DNA of 64,000 bases from Sphingobacteriia bacterium (GCA_011390575.1 JAABSE010000006.1:18812-82811), one strand, 5' to 3'; counted from the stretch's first letter, positions 26,357 to 34,671 are shown. The notes: generated by a model from the sequence alone, not told the origin. Numbers and translations: made by a program.

Positions 26357-26560
26357 GCGCAAGCAACTTTGCGCTTTTCCAGCAAGAAACCCATATTATG
26401 CAAAGTAACGCGGAAATGCAATTTCCGCTTAGCAGGGACTTCCAGGGTGCACAGTCGTGGGACCATTTCCTGGAACGGTAGTGAAATGGCAGGCCCGCAA
26501 GATGGTGCGGGTATTGCTATTTACCGGATGTGAGAATCGGAAATGCAATTTCCGCTCAGC
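26357..26560. repeat. Cluster of short palindromic repeats
   Basis: In this 204-bp non-coding spacer lie GCGCAA/TTGCGC (26357-26374), GCGGAAATGCAATTTCCGC (26410-26428), CCATTTC/GAAATGG (26463-26489) and CCCGC/GCGGG (26494-26511). A second CGGAAATGCAATTTCCG follows at 26538-26554. The two CGGAAATGCAATTTCCG copies are both followed by C(T)(T/C)AGCAGG, so they are a true repeat. No reading frame is evident. Confidence 0.75.
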
Positions 26561-26580
26561 AGGTTGATTTGTATATAAAA

Positions 26581-26602
26581 AAAGGAGGCGCGAACCTCCT
26601 TT
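26581..26602 (-). terminator. Terminator of the alkaline phosphatase gene
   Basis: AAAGGAGG (26581-26588) pairs with CCTCCTTT (26595-26602). The upstream A-run at 26578-26583 becomes a U-run on the minus strand. It lies 29 bp after the phosphatase stop. Confidence 0.75.
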
Positions 26603-26630
26603 ATTATTCTACTATAATTGAACTAAAGCC

Positions 26631-28088
26631 CTACTGATTGAATTTATGCACCTCCACTTCCGGTTTTCCCCACATCATAAATACCAGGCTGGCCATGTCG
26701 GTATTTTCGATAAAGGGGCCACGAACCGGGTCGGTTTGCCGTGCCATGAGGCTGAATAATTCTGCTCCGGGTCCTTTGGCATAAAAAGGTACCAATACAT
26801 TGGTATGGCTGTCGAAATGCCACTCCATGCCCGGCACATTGCCTTGTCCGTTGTTGGTTACAGGTTTGTAAATGGGGTCAGGGTCTCCGGGTCCGGTAAG
26901 GTAGCCGCATTCGTGGTCGGCCGTGACAATTATCAGGGTTTCATCCCAGTTGCTGTTCTCTTCCACCCATTTCACTGCAGCACTCACCGCGTTGTTGAAA
27001 TCGGTTTGCTCCTCTAACATTCTTGCAGAATCATTGTCATGACTTGCCCAGTCCACAGCACCACCTTCCACCATAACAAAGAAACCGTTGTTATTCTGGC
27101 TTAATACGTTGATAGCAGCTTTGGTCATTTCTTCAAGGGTTGCTACATTTTCGCTGAAAGGAGTCTGGAAGGGCATGTTGTGAGCTTCAACAGCATCACG
27201 GCTTTGCTGGAGGGTTGAATAAACCTGGGGTACGCCCAGCACTCTGCGGGGTGTGCTTCCGGTGGCCATTTGCTGAAATTCCTCGCGCGTCTGGATTAGT
27301 GTCCATGGATCGGGTTGCCCGTCTCCGTTTGCATCCTGCGCCCTGAAGGTAGCTTCAGTGGTCTCGAAAACAGTTCTGTTATCATTAGCTTTGAGCAAAT
27401 CCCATACTTCTCTTCCTCCCACATATCGTGGATTGCCTTCTGCAGGCTGACCATTATCGTCAAAATCCGGGTTGCCGGGTGCCATGATAACATCGGTTGC
27501 AGAATGGAAAAATAAGTATTGGGCAATCTGCGCGTAATTGTTTCTTTGTACATTGTGTGCTACAAATCCTGCCGGGGTAGCATGGCTGAGAGGTACACTG
27601 GATACAATCCCGGTGGCTTTGCCTAGGGCTTTGGCTGCCTGGCTCATGTGCGTGAGGGTATCACCGTTCACACCAATGCCAATGGATCCGTTATAAGATT
27701 TTTTACCCGTCGAAAGGCTGGTAGCTCCTGCGCCGGAATCGGTGTAATCGCTCTTTACATAGTCATGGTTGGTTGCGGCAAGGCGGGGGTTGTATCCCGC
27801 GCTGAATACTGTATCTCCCTCTTCAATCGAGATGACTGAAGGGTAGGTAGCCATAGCAAATTTCACCCAGTCATCCTGCTGGAATACCTGTGCATTGTCT
27901 TGTCCATAAGTGAAATAATTGCTGGCACGCAGGTGCTCAAACCCCATCCCGTCGCTTATGAATACAATGATGTTTTTGGGTTGGGGAAGTTGTTCTTCCT
28001 CTGTTTGCCCTGATACGTTGCAGGAGGTTATAAACAGCGAAAACAATATTGCCCAAAAGGAAAAATAATTAAGCCTGTTGATTTTCAT
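26631..28088 (-). CDS. Alkaline phosphatase (PhoA family)
   Basis: A 485-residue exported phosphomonoesterase. The N-terminus has a hydrophobic segment ending in a lipobox-like ITSC, so it is probably a periplasmic or surface lipoprotein. Family motifs are IVFISDGMGFEHLR (first metal Asp), TDSGAGATSLSTG (nucleophile Ser in D-S-x-A), VEGGAVDWASHDND, and IIVTADHECGYLTGPGD (metal ligands). A C-terminal HTN motif (DSHTNVLVPFY) supplies the last zinc His. The length matches PhoA-like enzymes. It is convergent with susCDE and not in its operon. No Pho box was recognised upstream. Confidence 0.94.
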   Translation of the reverse strand: MKINRLNYFSFWAILFSLFITSCNVSGQTEEEQLPQPKNIIVFISDGMGFEHLRASNYFTYGQDNAQVFQQDDWVKFAMATYPSVISIEEGDTVFSAGYNPRLAATNHDYVKSDYTDSGAGATSLSTGKKSYNGSIGIGVNGDTLTHMSQAAKALGKATGIVSSVPLSHATPAGFVAHNVQRNNYAQIAQYLFFHSATDVIMAPGNPDFDDNGQPAEGNPRYVGGREVWDLLKANDNRTVFETTEATFRAQDANGDGQPDPWTLIQTREEFQQMATGSTPRRVLGVPQVYSTLQQSRDAVEAHNMPFQTPFSENVATLEEMTKAAINVLSQNNNGFFVMVEGGAVDWASHDNDSARMLEEQTDFNNAVSAAVKWVEENSNWDETLIIVTADHECGYLTGPGDPDPIYKPVTNNGQGNVPGMEWHFDSHTNVLVPFYAKGPGAELFSLMARQTDPVRGPFIENTDMASLVFMMWGKPEVEVHKFNQ

Positions 28089-28475
28089 TTTGCTTTTAAT
28101 TTTAGGTAAGATTTTCGGTAAGTTATTTGTTGGTAAAATTGTAAATTTTTGAATGCTTATGGGGGAAGCTCTCCTCTTTGAATTTGATATGATGATGATT
28201 GTGTCCTTACTTCAGAACAAATCAGCGATTCAACAGTTCAACTCAACCCGATCAAATTTATAAACGTGGTCTTTGCTTTTAATTTTATTCCCTTTACATA
28301 TCTGCAAAGGAAGAACTGTTTGCCAGTGCAATATTACGAAATGTACATTAACTGTAGTTTAAATAAATGCAAAAGCCTTAAAAAACGCACAGTAACTTCC
28401 AACAGCGGCTAAAACTGATGAATGTTAACCGATACATTTTTTAAGGCATCTGAATTTCTTTTGCTGCTCTATTTT
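28089..28475. other. Non-coding spacer without recognised signals
   Basis: No gene, RNA or repeat is recognised here. A TAAATTTG (TAnnTTTG) lies on the minus strand at 28253-28260, 165 bp before the phosphatase start. It lacks a spaced -33 element, so it is only a weak promoter candidate. Confidence 0.4.
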
Positions 28476-28652
28476 CTAAAACTCGAGTCGTGTAAAATTC
28501 AGGTAGTTTTCCCACATCTCCATGTTGGCTTTTTGTTCCTTGTTTTCTTTGGTCAATTTTCTGAACAGGTGCTGGTGGGATAGAGTTTTTCCGGCAAAGT
28601 TCCTTCGCAGGTGCGCTCTGATTTTTAGCGAGTTTCTTTTTAGTCTGTTCAT
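28476..28652 (-). CDS. Candidate small basic protein, doubtful
   Basis: A 58-codon reading frame starting MNRLKRNSLKIRAHLRRN and ending YLNFTRLEF, rich in Arg/Lys then Glu, with plausible helix-forming composition. An overlapping frame on the same strand (28441-28764, 107 residues, starting MNPSFRKTF) covers the same DNA, so at most one is real. I recognise neither. The shorter frame looks more protein-like at its acidic/aromatic end, but there is no promoter, family or neighbour evidence. Confidence 0.25.
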   Translation of the reverse strand: MNRLKRNSLKIRAHLRRNFAGKTLSHQHLFRKLTKENKEQKANMEMWENYLNFTRLEF

Positions 28653-28893
28653 AGCTAAGCTTTTTTAATTTGTAAATCCATAAGTCCCACTTGCAAATAT
28701 AAGCCATTGCTGTTAAAAAAACATTAAGAAAATAAACAAATGTTTTACGAAAGGAAGGGTTCATATTATAAATTGCTGGCCAACAGGAGGGTCTGTCATT
28801 TTAGCGGGAGTGTTAAATTTATGTGATGTTTTTGGAGGTAAAGTTTGTTTGCGATTGATTGCATAAAATAAGCAATGTATGACAAAAGTTGTT

Positions 28894-28901
28894 TATTTTT
28901 G
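28894..28901 (+). promoter_or_regulatory. Possible -7 box for the GT4 gene
   Basis: TATTTTTG fits TAnnTTTG, 65 bp before the GT4 ATG. No TTTG with consensus spacing precedes it. Confidence 0.4.
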
Positions 28902-28966
28902 AAAGATTTTATGGGCAGATGTTTTCTATATGTGCAGAATAATTCCCGGGATATAATATTTATGGA

Positions 28967-30190
28967 ATGAAGATATTGTATGTGTCTTATGATGGTATGA
29001 CTGATGCACTGGGTCGCTCCCAGGTAATTCCCTACCTGGTAGGGTTGTCAGCCAAAGGACATACGATACACATCATCAGTTGTGAGAAAAGTAAGATCCC
29101 CAGGGAAGAAACCCTTGAGGTGGAGCAGATTCTTAAAGAGAATCGTATATCCTGGAGCCCGCTTCCTTTTTCCACCCGTCCCCCATGGATTTCCAAAATT
29201 CTGGATGTACTGAAAATCAAAAATCTTTCCCGAAAGCTCCATCTCCGCGAGAATTTTGATGTAGTACATTGCCGCAGTTACATTGCTGCACTGGCAGGGT
29301 TGGACTTAAAGCTGAAATACGGTGTAAAGTTTGTGTTCGACATGCGGGGATTCTGGGCCAATGAGCGTATCGAAGGAGACATGTGGAACCTGGAAAACCC
29401 GGTTTACGACTACATTTACAAGTATTTTAAAAGGAAGGAGAAGGAATTTTTCAGCCACGCTGATGCTGTTGTAAGTCTTACCCATAACGGGAAAGGGGTA
29501 ATCAGGGAACTATTTGGCGAATCTGTTGCCGCCAGGACCACCGTCATTCCCTGTTGTGTGGATACCCGCTTTTTTTCCCGTGAAAACCTGCCCCGGGAGA
29601 AAGCTTCAGCCCTGCGAAAAGAACTTGGCATAAAGAAGGATGACCTGATTATCTCCTACCTGGGTTCTGTTGGAACCTGGTATATGACCGATGAGATGCT
29701 GTTATTTTATAAGAAGCTGAAAAGCAGGTTTCCCCATGCACGCTTTCTGTTTATTTCGGGCGACTCCCCTGATTTTATTATGAAAAAAGCCCGCCTGCAC
29801 GCCATTGATGAAACCGATATTATTGTATCGCGCGCACCCCGGAAGCTGGTCCCGCTGTACCTCTCTCTTTCTGCGGTTTCTATCTTTTTTATCAGGCCGG
29901 TTTTTTCCAAAAGAGCCAGCAGCCCCACCAAGCAGGCCGAGATTATGAGTATGGGAATTCCCCTGATTTGCAACACCGGTGTGGGAGATACCGATATGCT
30001 CTTTTCTGATGAAAAGGTTGGGCTTGTTTTGAAAGACTTCTCTGATGAGCAGTTCAATCGGGCCATAGATAGCATGGAATCGGTCCTGAAGTTAAATCCC
30101 GATGAAATAAGGGAGAAAGCCGTAAAGGTTTTCAATCTTGATGATGGGGTGAATAGTTATGATGCTATTTATCATTCAATCACTCAATAA
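28967..30190 (+). CDS. Glycosyltransferase family 4 (GT-B fold)
   Basis: A 407-residue protein with two Rossmann-like halves. The N-terminal half has ILYVSYDGMTDALGRSQVIPYL and DVVHCRSYIAALAG. The C-terminal half starts near residue 215 with the donor-binding strands LIISYLGSVGTWY and ARFLFISGDS, and it has KQAEIMSMGIPLICN, the E-x7-E-like nucleotide-sugar site of GT4 enzymes. It probably acts in surface polysaccharide or glycolipid synthesis at the inner membrane. It stands alone, with 129 bp before the convergent activator gene and no recognised terminator between. Confidence 0.88.
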   Translation: MKILYVSYDGMTDALGRSQVIPYLVGLSAKGHTIHIISCEKSKIPREETLEVEQILKENRISWSPLPFSTRPPWISKILDVLKIKNLSRKLHLRENFDVVHCRSYIAALAGLDLKLKYGVKFVFDMRGFWANERIEGDMWNLENPVYDYIYKYFKRKEKEFFSHADAVVSLTHNGKGVIRELFGESVAARTTVIPCCVDTRFFSRENLPREKASALRKELGIKKDDLIISYLGSVGTWYMTDEMLLFYKKLKSRFPHARFLFISGDSPDFIMKKARLHAIDETDIIVSRAPRKLVPLYLSLSAVSIFFIRPVFSKRASSPTKQAEIMSMGIPLICNTGVGDTDMLFSDEKVGLVLKDFSDEQFNRAIDSMESVLKLNPDEIREKAVKVFNLDDGVNSYDAIYHSITQ

Positions 30191-30319
30191 TGGCGCTGCG
30201 TCATATGTGATTAAGGGTTGTTGTGTGTTAATCGTATTTGTTTCAGAGCCTTTCTCAACCAGCTTATCTGCCACCCATTGCGCATTACCAAAACATCAAC
30301 CAGACAGATACAGTTTCTG

Positions 30320-32266
30320 TTAATTTTCCTGTATCCGGTATTTCCTCATTTTTGAATAGAGCGTTGTACGGCTGATTCCCAGTTTGCGGCTTACCAGGGA
30401 AATATTTCCATCCATTCGCTGAAAACACTCTTTGATGGTTTGCTTTTCCAGCTCCTCAAGGGTGTAGTCAAAATCTTTCTCCCTGCCTTTATTTCCGTTC
30501 TCCTTTATGGGTGCAGAGTTAACCACGAAAGATTCAGGGTTTGTTTCGTTGTTTTTGGAGGGATTGATGATGTTGTAACTGCTGTTACCATTAAAATTGA
30601 CAATGTTTTCCACATAGTTTTCCAGCTCCCTTACATTACCCGGCCAGTCATAATGCATAACCTGTTCAATCAACTCTTCTGATACAGGAGGCATGGGTTT
30701 ATCCAGTTTTTGCGCCTTGACCTGAAGGAAATGGTCGAAAAGCGTTTTTTTGTCCTTTCCCCGTTCTCTCAAAGGAGGAATAAACAGGGGGATAACGCTG
30801 AGCCGGTAAAAGAGGTCTTCGCGAAAAGTCCCTTTTTTCAGTTCATCAATGAGGTTCTTCTTGGTAGCGGCAATCACCCTTACATTGACAGGAATGTTTT
30901 TGGTGCCTCCAATGCGCGTTACATAACCTTCCTGCAATACCCTCAGGAGATTCACCTGCATATCCAGCGGCATTTCCCCAATTTCATCCAGGAAAATAGT
31001 ACCTCCGTTGGCCAGCTCAAATTTGCCGGCATGTCCTCCTTTTTTGGAACCGGTAAAAGCACCTTCTTCAAAACCAAACAGCTCACTCTCGATAAGATTT
31101 TTGGGTAAAGCACCACAGTTTACAGCGATAAAAACCGAGTTGCGCCGCGGGCTAGCATTGTGTATGCTTTGTGCAATCAGCTCTTTACCCGTACCGCTTT
31201 CTCCCATTAACAAAACCGTGGAGGTTGATCCTGATATCTTTTCAGCATGCTCAATGACCTGGCTGAATTCACGGTTTTCCCCGATAATGTCATCAAAATT
31301 GTAGTGAGCCCGCATGCCGGTATATTTGTTGACCAGGTTGAAAATCTTCTGCATTCCTTTTATGACCAGTACCATTCCGATGATTTGTTCCCGGGAGTCA
31401 AGGATAGGGTAAGCACTCAGGTCGTATCTTTCCTTGCTGCCATTGAGGGCAAAGGTCGTTTCCATATCCATGTATGTTTCACCTCTTTGAAAGTGCTCTA
31501 TGATATCTTTCCAGTGAGGAAGCAGTTTGTCTATGGGATGATTGATAAACTTTTCTTTGTTGAGGCTGAGCATAGATGCTGCCCAGTTGTTGATGGTTTT
31601 GATGTTTCCGTTGATATCCAGTGCCATAATACCCGCAGATACGGATTCCACGATGGATTTCATATAAGAAAAGGCTTCGTTGAGCTGGTCCTGCGCCTGG
31701 TCGGCTTTGATTTGGTTTTCGATGGCGCGTACGGCAGCAACTACCAGTCCCAGTGTATGGGGGTGTACGAGATGGCTTTCGCCGGTAAGGTTGAGGGATC
31801 CTATAATTTCGCCCTTATTGTTATGAATGGGAGCCGCAGAGCATGTCCATCGGTGATAGGCAGAAATAAAATGCTCTGAGGCAGTTACCTGGATGGGCTG
31901 GTTTTCGCTGATGGCTGTTCCCATGGCATTGGTGCCAATGTTTTTTTCATGCATGTAGGCTCCCACCACCATGTTGAGGCGCTCTGATTCGGCAATGATT
32001 TCAGGATCTCCCACCGCACGTAAAATACAACCCTCATTGTCGGTCAAAAGGATAAAAAAACCTGAATTGGCAACCGACTCATGGATGATTTCCATAAAGG
32101 GGATGGCAATTTTCAGCAGATATTCATTGCGGGCCAGGTGGGTGGAAACCTCATTACCCTTAAGAATTCTGTTGGGAAAAATCTGTTCTTTGTTTACACC
32201 ATATTCCTCGCATCGCTGATGCGATTTTTTGATGATTTCTCTTTGTGTGCTGGCATTGTTGGTCAT
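30320..32266 (-). CDS. Sigma-54-dependent activator, AcoR-like (GAF-PAS-AAA+-Fis)
   Basis: A 648-residue enhancer-binding protein. The N-terminal sensor resembles AcoR, with a GAF-like region (about 60-190) including RWTCSAAPIHNNKGEIIGSLNLTG. A PAS domain follows (about 200-305), then the AAA+ domain (about 325-560) with Walker A GESGTGKE (355-362), the sigma-54 contact loop GAFTGS (402-407; usual GAFTGA) and Walker B TIFLDEIGE (423-431). A C-terminal Fis-type helix-turn-helix follows (GNISLVSRKLGISRTTLYSKM). AcoR-type proteins sense small carbonyl metabolites. It is the third gene of a leftward operon with the ABC transporter. The divergent AOR gene has a -24/-12 promoter, its most likely target. 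Confidence 0.94.
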   Translation of the reverse strand: MTNNASTQREIIKKSHQRCEEYGVNKEQIFPNRILKGNEVSTHLARNEYLLKIAIPFMEIIHESVANSGFFILLTDNEGCILRAVGDPEIIAESERLNMVVGAYMHEKNIGTNAMGTAISENQPIQVTASEHFISAYHRWTCSAAPIHNNKGEIIGSLNLTGESHLVHPHTLGLVVAAVRAIENQIKADQAQDQLNEAFSYMKSIVESVSAGIMALDINGNIKTINNWAASMLSLNKEKFINHPIDKLLPHWKDIIEHFQRGETYMDMETTFALNGSKERYDLSAYPILDSREQIIGMVLVIKGMQKIFNLVNKYTGMRAHYNFDDIIGENREFSQVIEHAEKISGSTSTVLLMGESGTGKELIAQSIHNASPRRNSVFIAVNCGALPKNLIESELFGFEEGAFTGSKKGGHAGKFELANGGTIFLDEIGEMPLDMQVNLLRVLQEGYVTRIGGTKNIPVNVRVIAATKKNLIDELKKGTFREDLFYRLSVIPLFIPPLRERGKDKKTLFDHFLQVKAQKLDKPMPPVSEELIEQVMHYDWPGNVRELENYVENIVNFNGNSSYNIINPSKNNETNPESFVVNSAPIKENGNKGREKDFDYTLEELEKQTIKECFQRMDGNISLVSRKLGISRTTLYSKMRKYRIQEN

Positions 32267-32306
32267 ATATTGCTCCTTTCTTATTGAGGTAGGGCTGCAA
32301 AGCTCC

Positions 32307-33362
32307 CTACAAGTACTTTACTGCAGATGCTTTGAAACTTATCCATACTTTTTTGGCGGGGCTTAAATCCAGATTTCGGACCGAATTTTTACTTACAATC
32401 ACAGAAAAATCTTCAGCGGTGCTGATTATAAGTTCAGCTCCGTGGTTGAGGGTGATTATTTCTTTGATGAAACCATGGTACTGGTTGGTGGCACTGGTTT
32501 CCAGCTCTTGCTCCGATACGATAATGTCTTCGCCCGGTATCATCAGATGGGTAATGTTTTGTGCTGGTGGTTCTATCACTTTTATGAGCAGTCCGTTGGG
32601 AGTTTTGCCGCGAAACAAACCGTTTTGCTGTTCTTCGGGATGAAAGCTGCATTGGAAAATGTTTTTGATTCCGCTAAACTGTGCTACAAACTTAGAAACC
32701 GGGTTTCGGAAAACCTCTTCAGGCTTTCCCCACTGCAATAATTCCCCGTTCTCAATCACGGCAATGGTTTTGCTGAGGGTGGCCGCTTCCATGTAATCAT
32801 GGGTAACGTGGATAATGGTTTTTCCACTCTGGTTAATTTCCTTCAGCAGATCACGAAGTTCATGACGCAGGGTAACATCCAGGCTGGCCAGGGGCTCATC
32901 GAGGAGTAGAACGGTGGGTTCGGAGGCCAGCGTACGTGCCAGGGCAACGCGCTGGGCTTCTCCTCCTGACAAGGTTCCGGGATGACGGTTCAGAAGATGA
33001 GTGACACGGGCTTGTGCTGCCAGTTTAGCTACCCTTTCCTTTATTTGTTTTCCTGATAACCCTTTTTTGTGTAAGCCGTATGCAATGTTCTTGCGCACTG
33101 TCATGTGTGGAAACAATGCCATATCCTGGTAAACCAACCCCATAGGACGTTTTTGGATGCTCATGGTGGAAATGTTTTCGCCATCAAGGTGAATGGAGCC
33201 TTCATCGGGTGTGATGAGCCCGGCAAGAATTTCCAGCAGCACAGTTTTTCCTGCTCCAGAGAGTCCCAAAAGGGTAAGGTAATCTCCCTTATTTATACTG
33301 AGCGAAATGTTTTTCAGGTGAAAATCTCCCAGTCGCTTGCTTATCTCCTTAATTTCTAACAT
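32307..33362 (-). CDS. ABC transporter ATPase, tungstate/molybdate type
   Basis: A 351-residue ATPase of the ModC/WtpC-CysA group. Walker A is GLSGAGKT, the signature is LSGGEAQRVALARTLA, Walker B is VLLLDEPLASLD, and the switch His is in VTHDYMEA. A C-terminal TOBE-like regulatory domain (about 235-351) contains two beta-rich repeats, as in oxyanion importers. It overlaps the permease stop by 14 bp, so the two are translationally coupled. The location beside an AOR and pterin-cofactor genes favours tungstate or molybdate over sulfate; this is inference. Confidence 0.92.
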   Translation of the reverse strand: MLEIKEISKRLGDFHLKNISLSINKGDYLTLLGLSGAGKTVLLEILAGLITPDEGSIHLDGENISTMSIQKRPMGLVYQDMALFPHMTVRKNIAYGLHKKGLSGKQIKERVAKLAAQARVTHLLNRHPGTLSGGEAQRVALARTLASEPTVLLLDEPLASLDVTLRHELRDLLKEINQSGKTIIHVTHDYMEAATLSKTIAVIENGELLQWGKPEEVFRNPVSKFVAQFSGIKNIFQCSFHPEEQQNGLFRGKTPNGLLIKVIEPPAQNITHLMIPGEDIIVSEQELETSATNQYHGFIKEIITLNHGAELIISTAEDFSVIVSKNSVRNLDLSPAKKVWISFKASAVKYL

Positions 33363-34137
33363 GGTAATTCTTTTGTGAGAGAACTCTCATGAATACAAAA
33401 ACTGCCAGGCAAACCAGAATAAACACTGCCGCCACGGGCCTTGCATAACTCAACCCAAAGGATGCAAATCTTTCCCAGATCAATACGGGAGTGACCATGG
33501 GATGATAGGCAATGATAATAACTGCGCCAAATTCACTCAAACCCCGGGCCCACATCATTACCAATCCGCTCAGTACCGGGCGTTTGGCCAGGGGAAGCGA
33601 AATGGTGAAGAAAACCCGCAGGGGTGATGCTCCCAGGTTCAATGCTGCTTTTTCCAGTTTCTCCGGTACGGCAGCAAAACCATCCCGGGCAGCATTGATG
33701 GCAAAAGGAAGGCTTACAAAGGCCATGGCCACTACAATGCCTGCTACACCTCCCACAAAACTGAATCCTGCCTGCTCACCCGCCTGCCCAATCCAGGTGC
33801 CTCGCGAAATTATTCCCAGCAAAGCAATTCCGGCAGCAGAGTGGGGGATAACAACGGGCAAATCTATCAGCCCGTTTACCAGGCCTTTCAAAGGGAAATG
33901 TTTTCGGGCAAGCAACCAGGCCAGCGGGATGGCCAATATGCCAAAAATGAGGGTGGCACCCATGGATGCAAACAAAGTAAGCCGAATACTTTTGGAAACT
34001 TCTGTATCCTGAATCGTTTGCAGATATTCTGAGGGACTGGTTCGCAACAATAATCCCAGCAACGGGGCAACAATGAAAAGGATGATCAATCCACTGAAAA
34101 ATATGATGGCAAGTTTCGTGCGCCAGTCTTTTAGCAT
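33349..34137 (-). CDS. ABC transporter permease, tungstate/molybdate type
   Basis: A 262-residue inner-membrane permease of the ModB/WtpB/TupB type with about six transmembrane helices. The cytoplasmic EAA-like loop is in ALNLGASPLRVFFTISLPLAKRP. Its C-terminal helix carries GLSEFGAVIIIAYHP. These match molybdate/tungstate permeases. It is the first gene of a leftward operon (permease, ATPase, sigma-54 activator). No substrate-binding protein precedes it, which is unusual for an importer; the partner must be encoded elsewhere, or this is an incomplete system. Confidence 0.9.
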   Translation of the reverse strand: MLKDWRTKLAIIFFSGLIILFIVAPLLGLLLRTSPSEYLQTIQDTEVSKSIRLTLFASMGATLIFGILAIPLAWLLARKHFPLKGLVNGLIDLPVVIPHSAAGIALLGIISRGTWIGQAGEQAGFSFVGGVAGIVVAMAFVSLPFAINAARDGFAAVPEKLEKAALNLGASPLRVFFTISLPLAKRPVLSGLVMMWARGLSEFGAVIIIAYHPMVTPVLIWERFASFGLSYARPVAAVFILVCLAVFVFMRVLSQKNYHVRN

Positions 34138-34254
34138 GGGTTTTTCTTTTTTGTGTATGAACGGATAATTGATGCTTTTATAGTACTGGAGGTGGATAAT
34201 TTATCTTGTTTTTTTTTATATCATTGGTGTATATAATTCATTTTCAATTTTATT

Positions 34255-34435
34255 GAAGGCAGGCCTCTCACTGCGTTCGAGGTGACAGGTCGTTAGATTT
34301 GCCAGGGTGGTGGTTGATGGCGGCAAAGCCGCCATCAACCACCACCCCCTCTAAGACTCTGGTACCCCTTGTCATTTCGACCGGAGGGAGACCACGAAGT
34401 AGCAGCGAAGCTAAATCTAACAAATTTCACCCGGA
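34255..34435. repeat. Inverted-repeat element with a 20-bp perfect stem
   Basis: A nested palindromic element. The core at 34305-34347 has 20-bp perfect arms, starting GGGTGGTGGTTGATGGC, around an AAA loop. Outside it, imperfect outer arms pair TTCGAGGTGACAGG near 34275-34289 with CCTTGTCATTTCGA (34367-34380). GTTAGATTT (34292-34300) pairs with AAATCTAAC (34413-34421). The TGTCATTTCGACCGGAGGGAG string resembles a repeat family widespread in Bacteroidota intergenic regions. It lies in the leader of the transporter operon. Confidence 0.8.
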
Positions 34436-34520
34436 CACTAATATTTTTTGAAATTTAGAATCAGTCTAAATATGAATAACACTCCTTTCAAAGCAGAATT
34501 GTGTTTTTGTTGTGTTCAGT

Positions 34521-34539
34521 ATCTTAACACTGTTAAGAT
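34521..34539. promoter_or_regulatory. Perfect dyad 1, candidate activator site
   Basis: ATCTTAACACTGTTAAGAT has 8-bp perfect arms (34521-34528, 34532-34539). It lies 117 bp upstream of the -24 element of the AOR promoter, within the usual 80-150 bp range for sigma-54 enhancers. The binding protein is inferred. Confidence 0.6.
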
Positions 34540-34547
34540 TCTGCACA

Positions 34548-34578
34548 CAAAAATAGCAGAAAACTGTTCAGAAACAAA
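34548..34578 (-). promoter_or_regulatory. Housekeeping promoter for the transporter/regulator operon
   Basis: On the minus strand this reads TTTG, 19 nt, TATTTTTG, an excellent match to the Bacteroidota -33/-7 consensus. It points to the permease, 411 bp away, and sits between the two dyads, so a bound activator could also repress it. Confidence 0.6.
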
Positions 34579-34589
34579 ACATTTTTTCA

Positions 34590-34611
34590 AGATGTTAACC
34601 TTTTAACATCT
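34590..34611. promoter_or_regulatory. Perfect dyad 2, candidate activator site
   Basis: AGATGTTAA (34590-34598) and TTAACATCT (34603-34611) are perfect 9-bp arms around CCTT. It shares GTTAA/TTAAC elements with dyad 1 at about 70 bp centre spacing and lies 45 bp before the AOR -24 element. Confidence 0.6.
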
Positions 34612-34655
34612 CGTGATTGATCGCAAGTGGCATATAGTCAGGGTTATGTGGTGTT

Positions 34656-34671
34656 TGGATTACAGATTGCA
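34656..34671 (+). promoter_or_regulatory. Sigma-54 (-24/-12) promoter of AOR
   Basis: TGGATTACAGATTGCA has GG and GC ten bases apart and an intact TTGCA -12 element; the -24 half matches only TGG of TGGCAC. It predicts transcription starting near 34683, 56 nt before the AOR ATG at 34739. That would exclude the longer in-frame N-terminal extension. Two dyads lie upstream and the sigma-54 activator is encoded in the divergent operon. Confidence 0.65.

Noticed and set aside
28253..28260. Promoter of the alkaline phosphatase
   Set aside because: TAAATTTG matches the -7 box only; it lacks a -33 partner and is 165 bp away, so it is noted in the spacer entry rather than called.
31247..31879. 210-codon plus-strand frame inside the sigma-54 activator
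   Set aside because: Antisense to a gene with a complete AAA+ domain; its composition looks like a shadow frame.
34625..34645. Alternative -24/-12 site around AGTGGCATATAG
   Set aside because: TGGC is present, but no GC falls ten bases after the GG; the site at 34656 has correct spacing.
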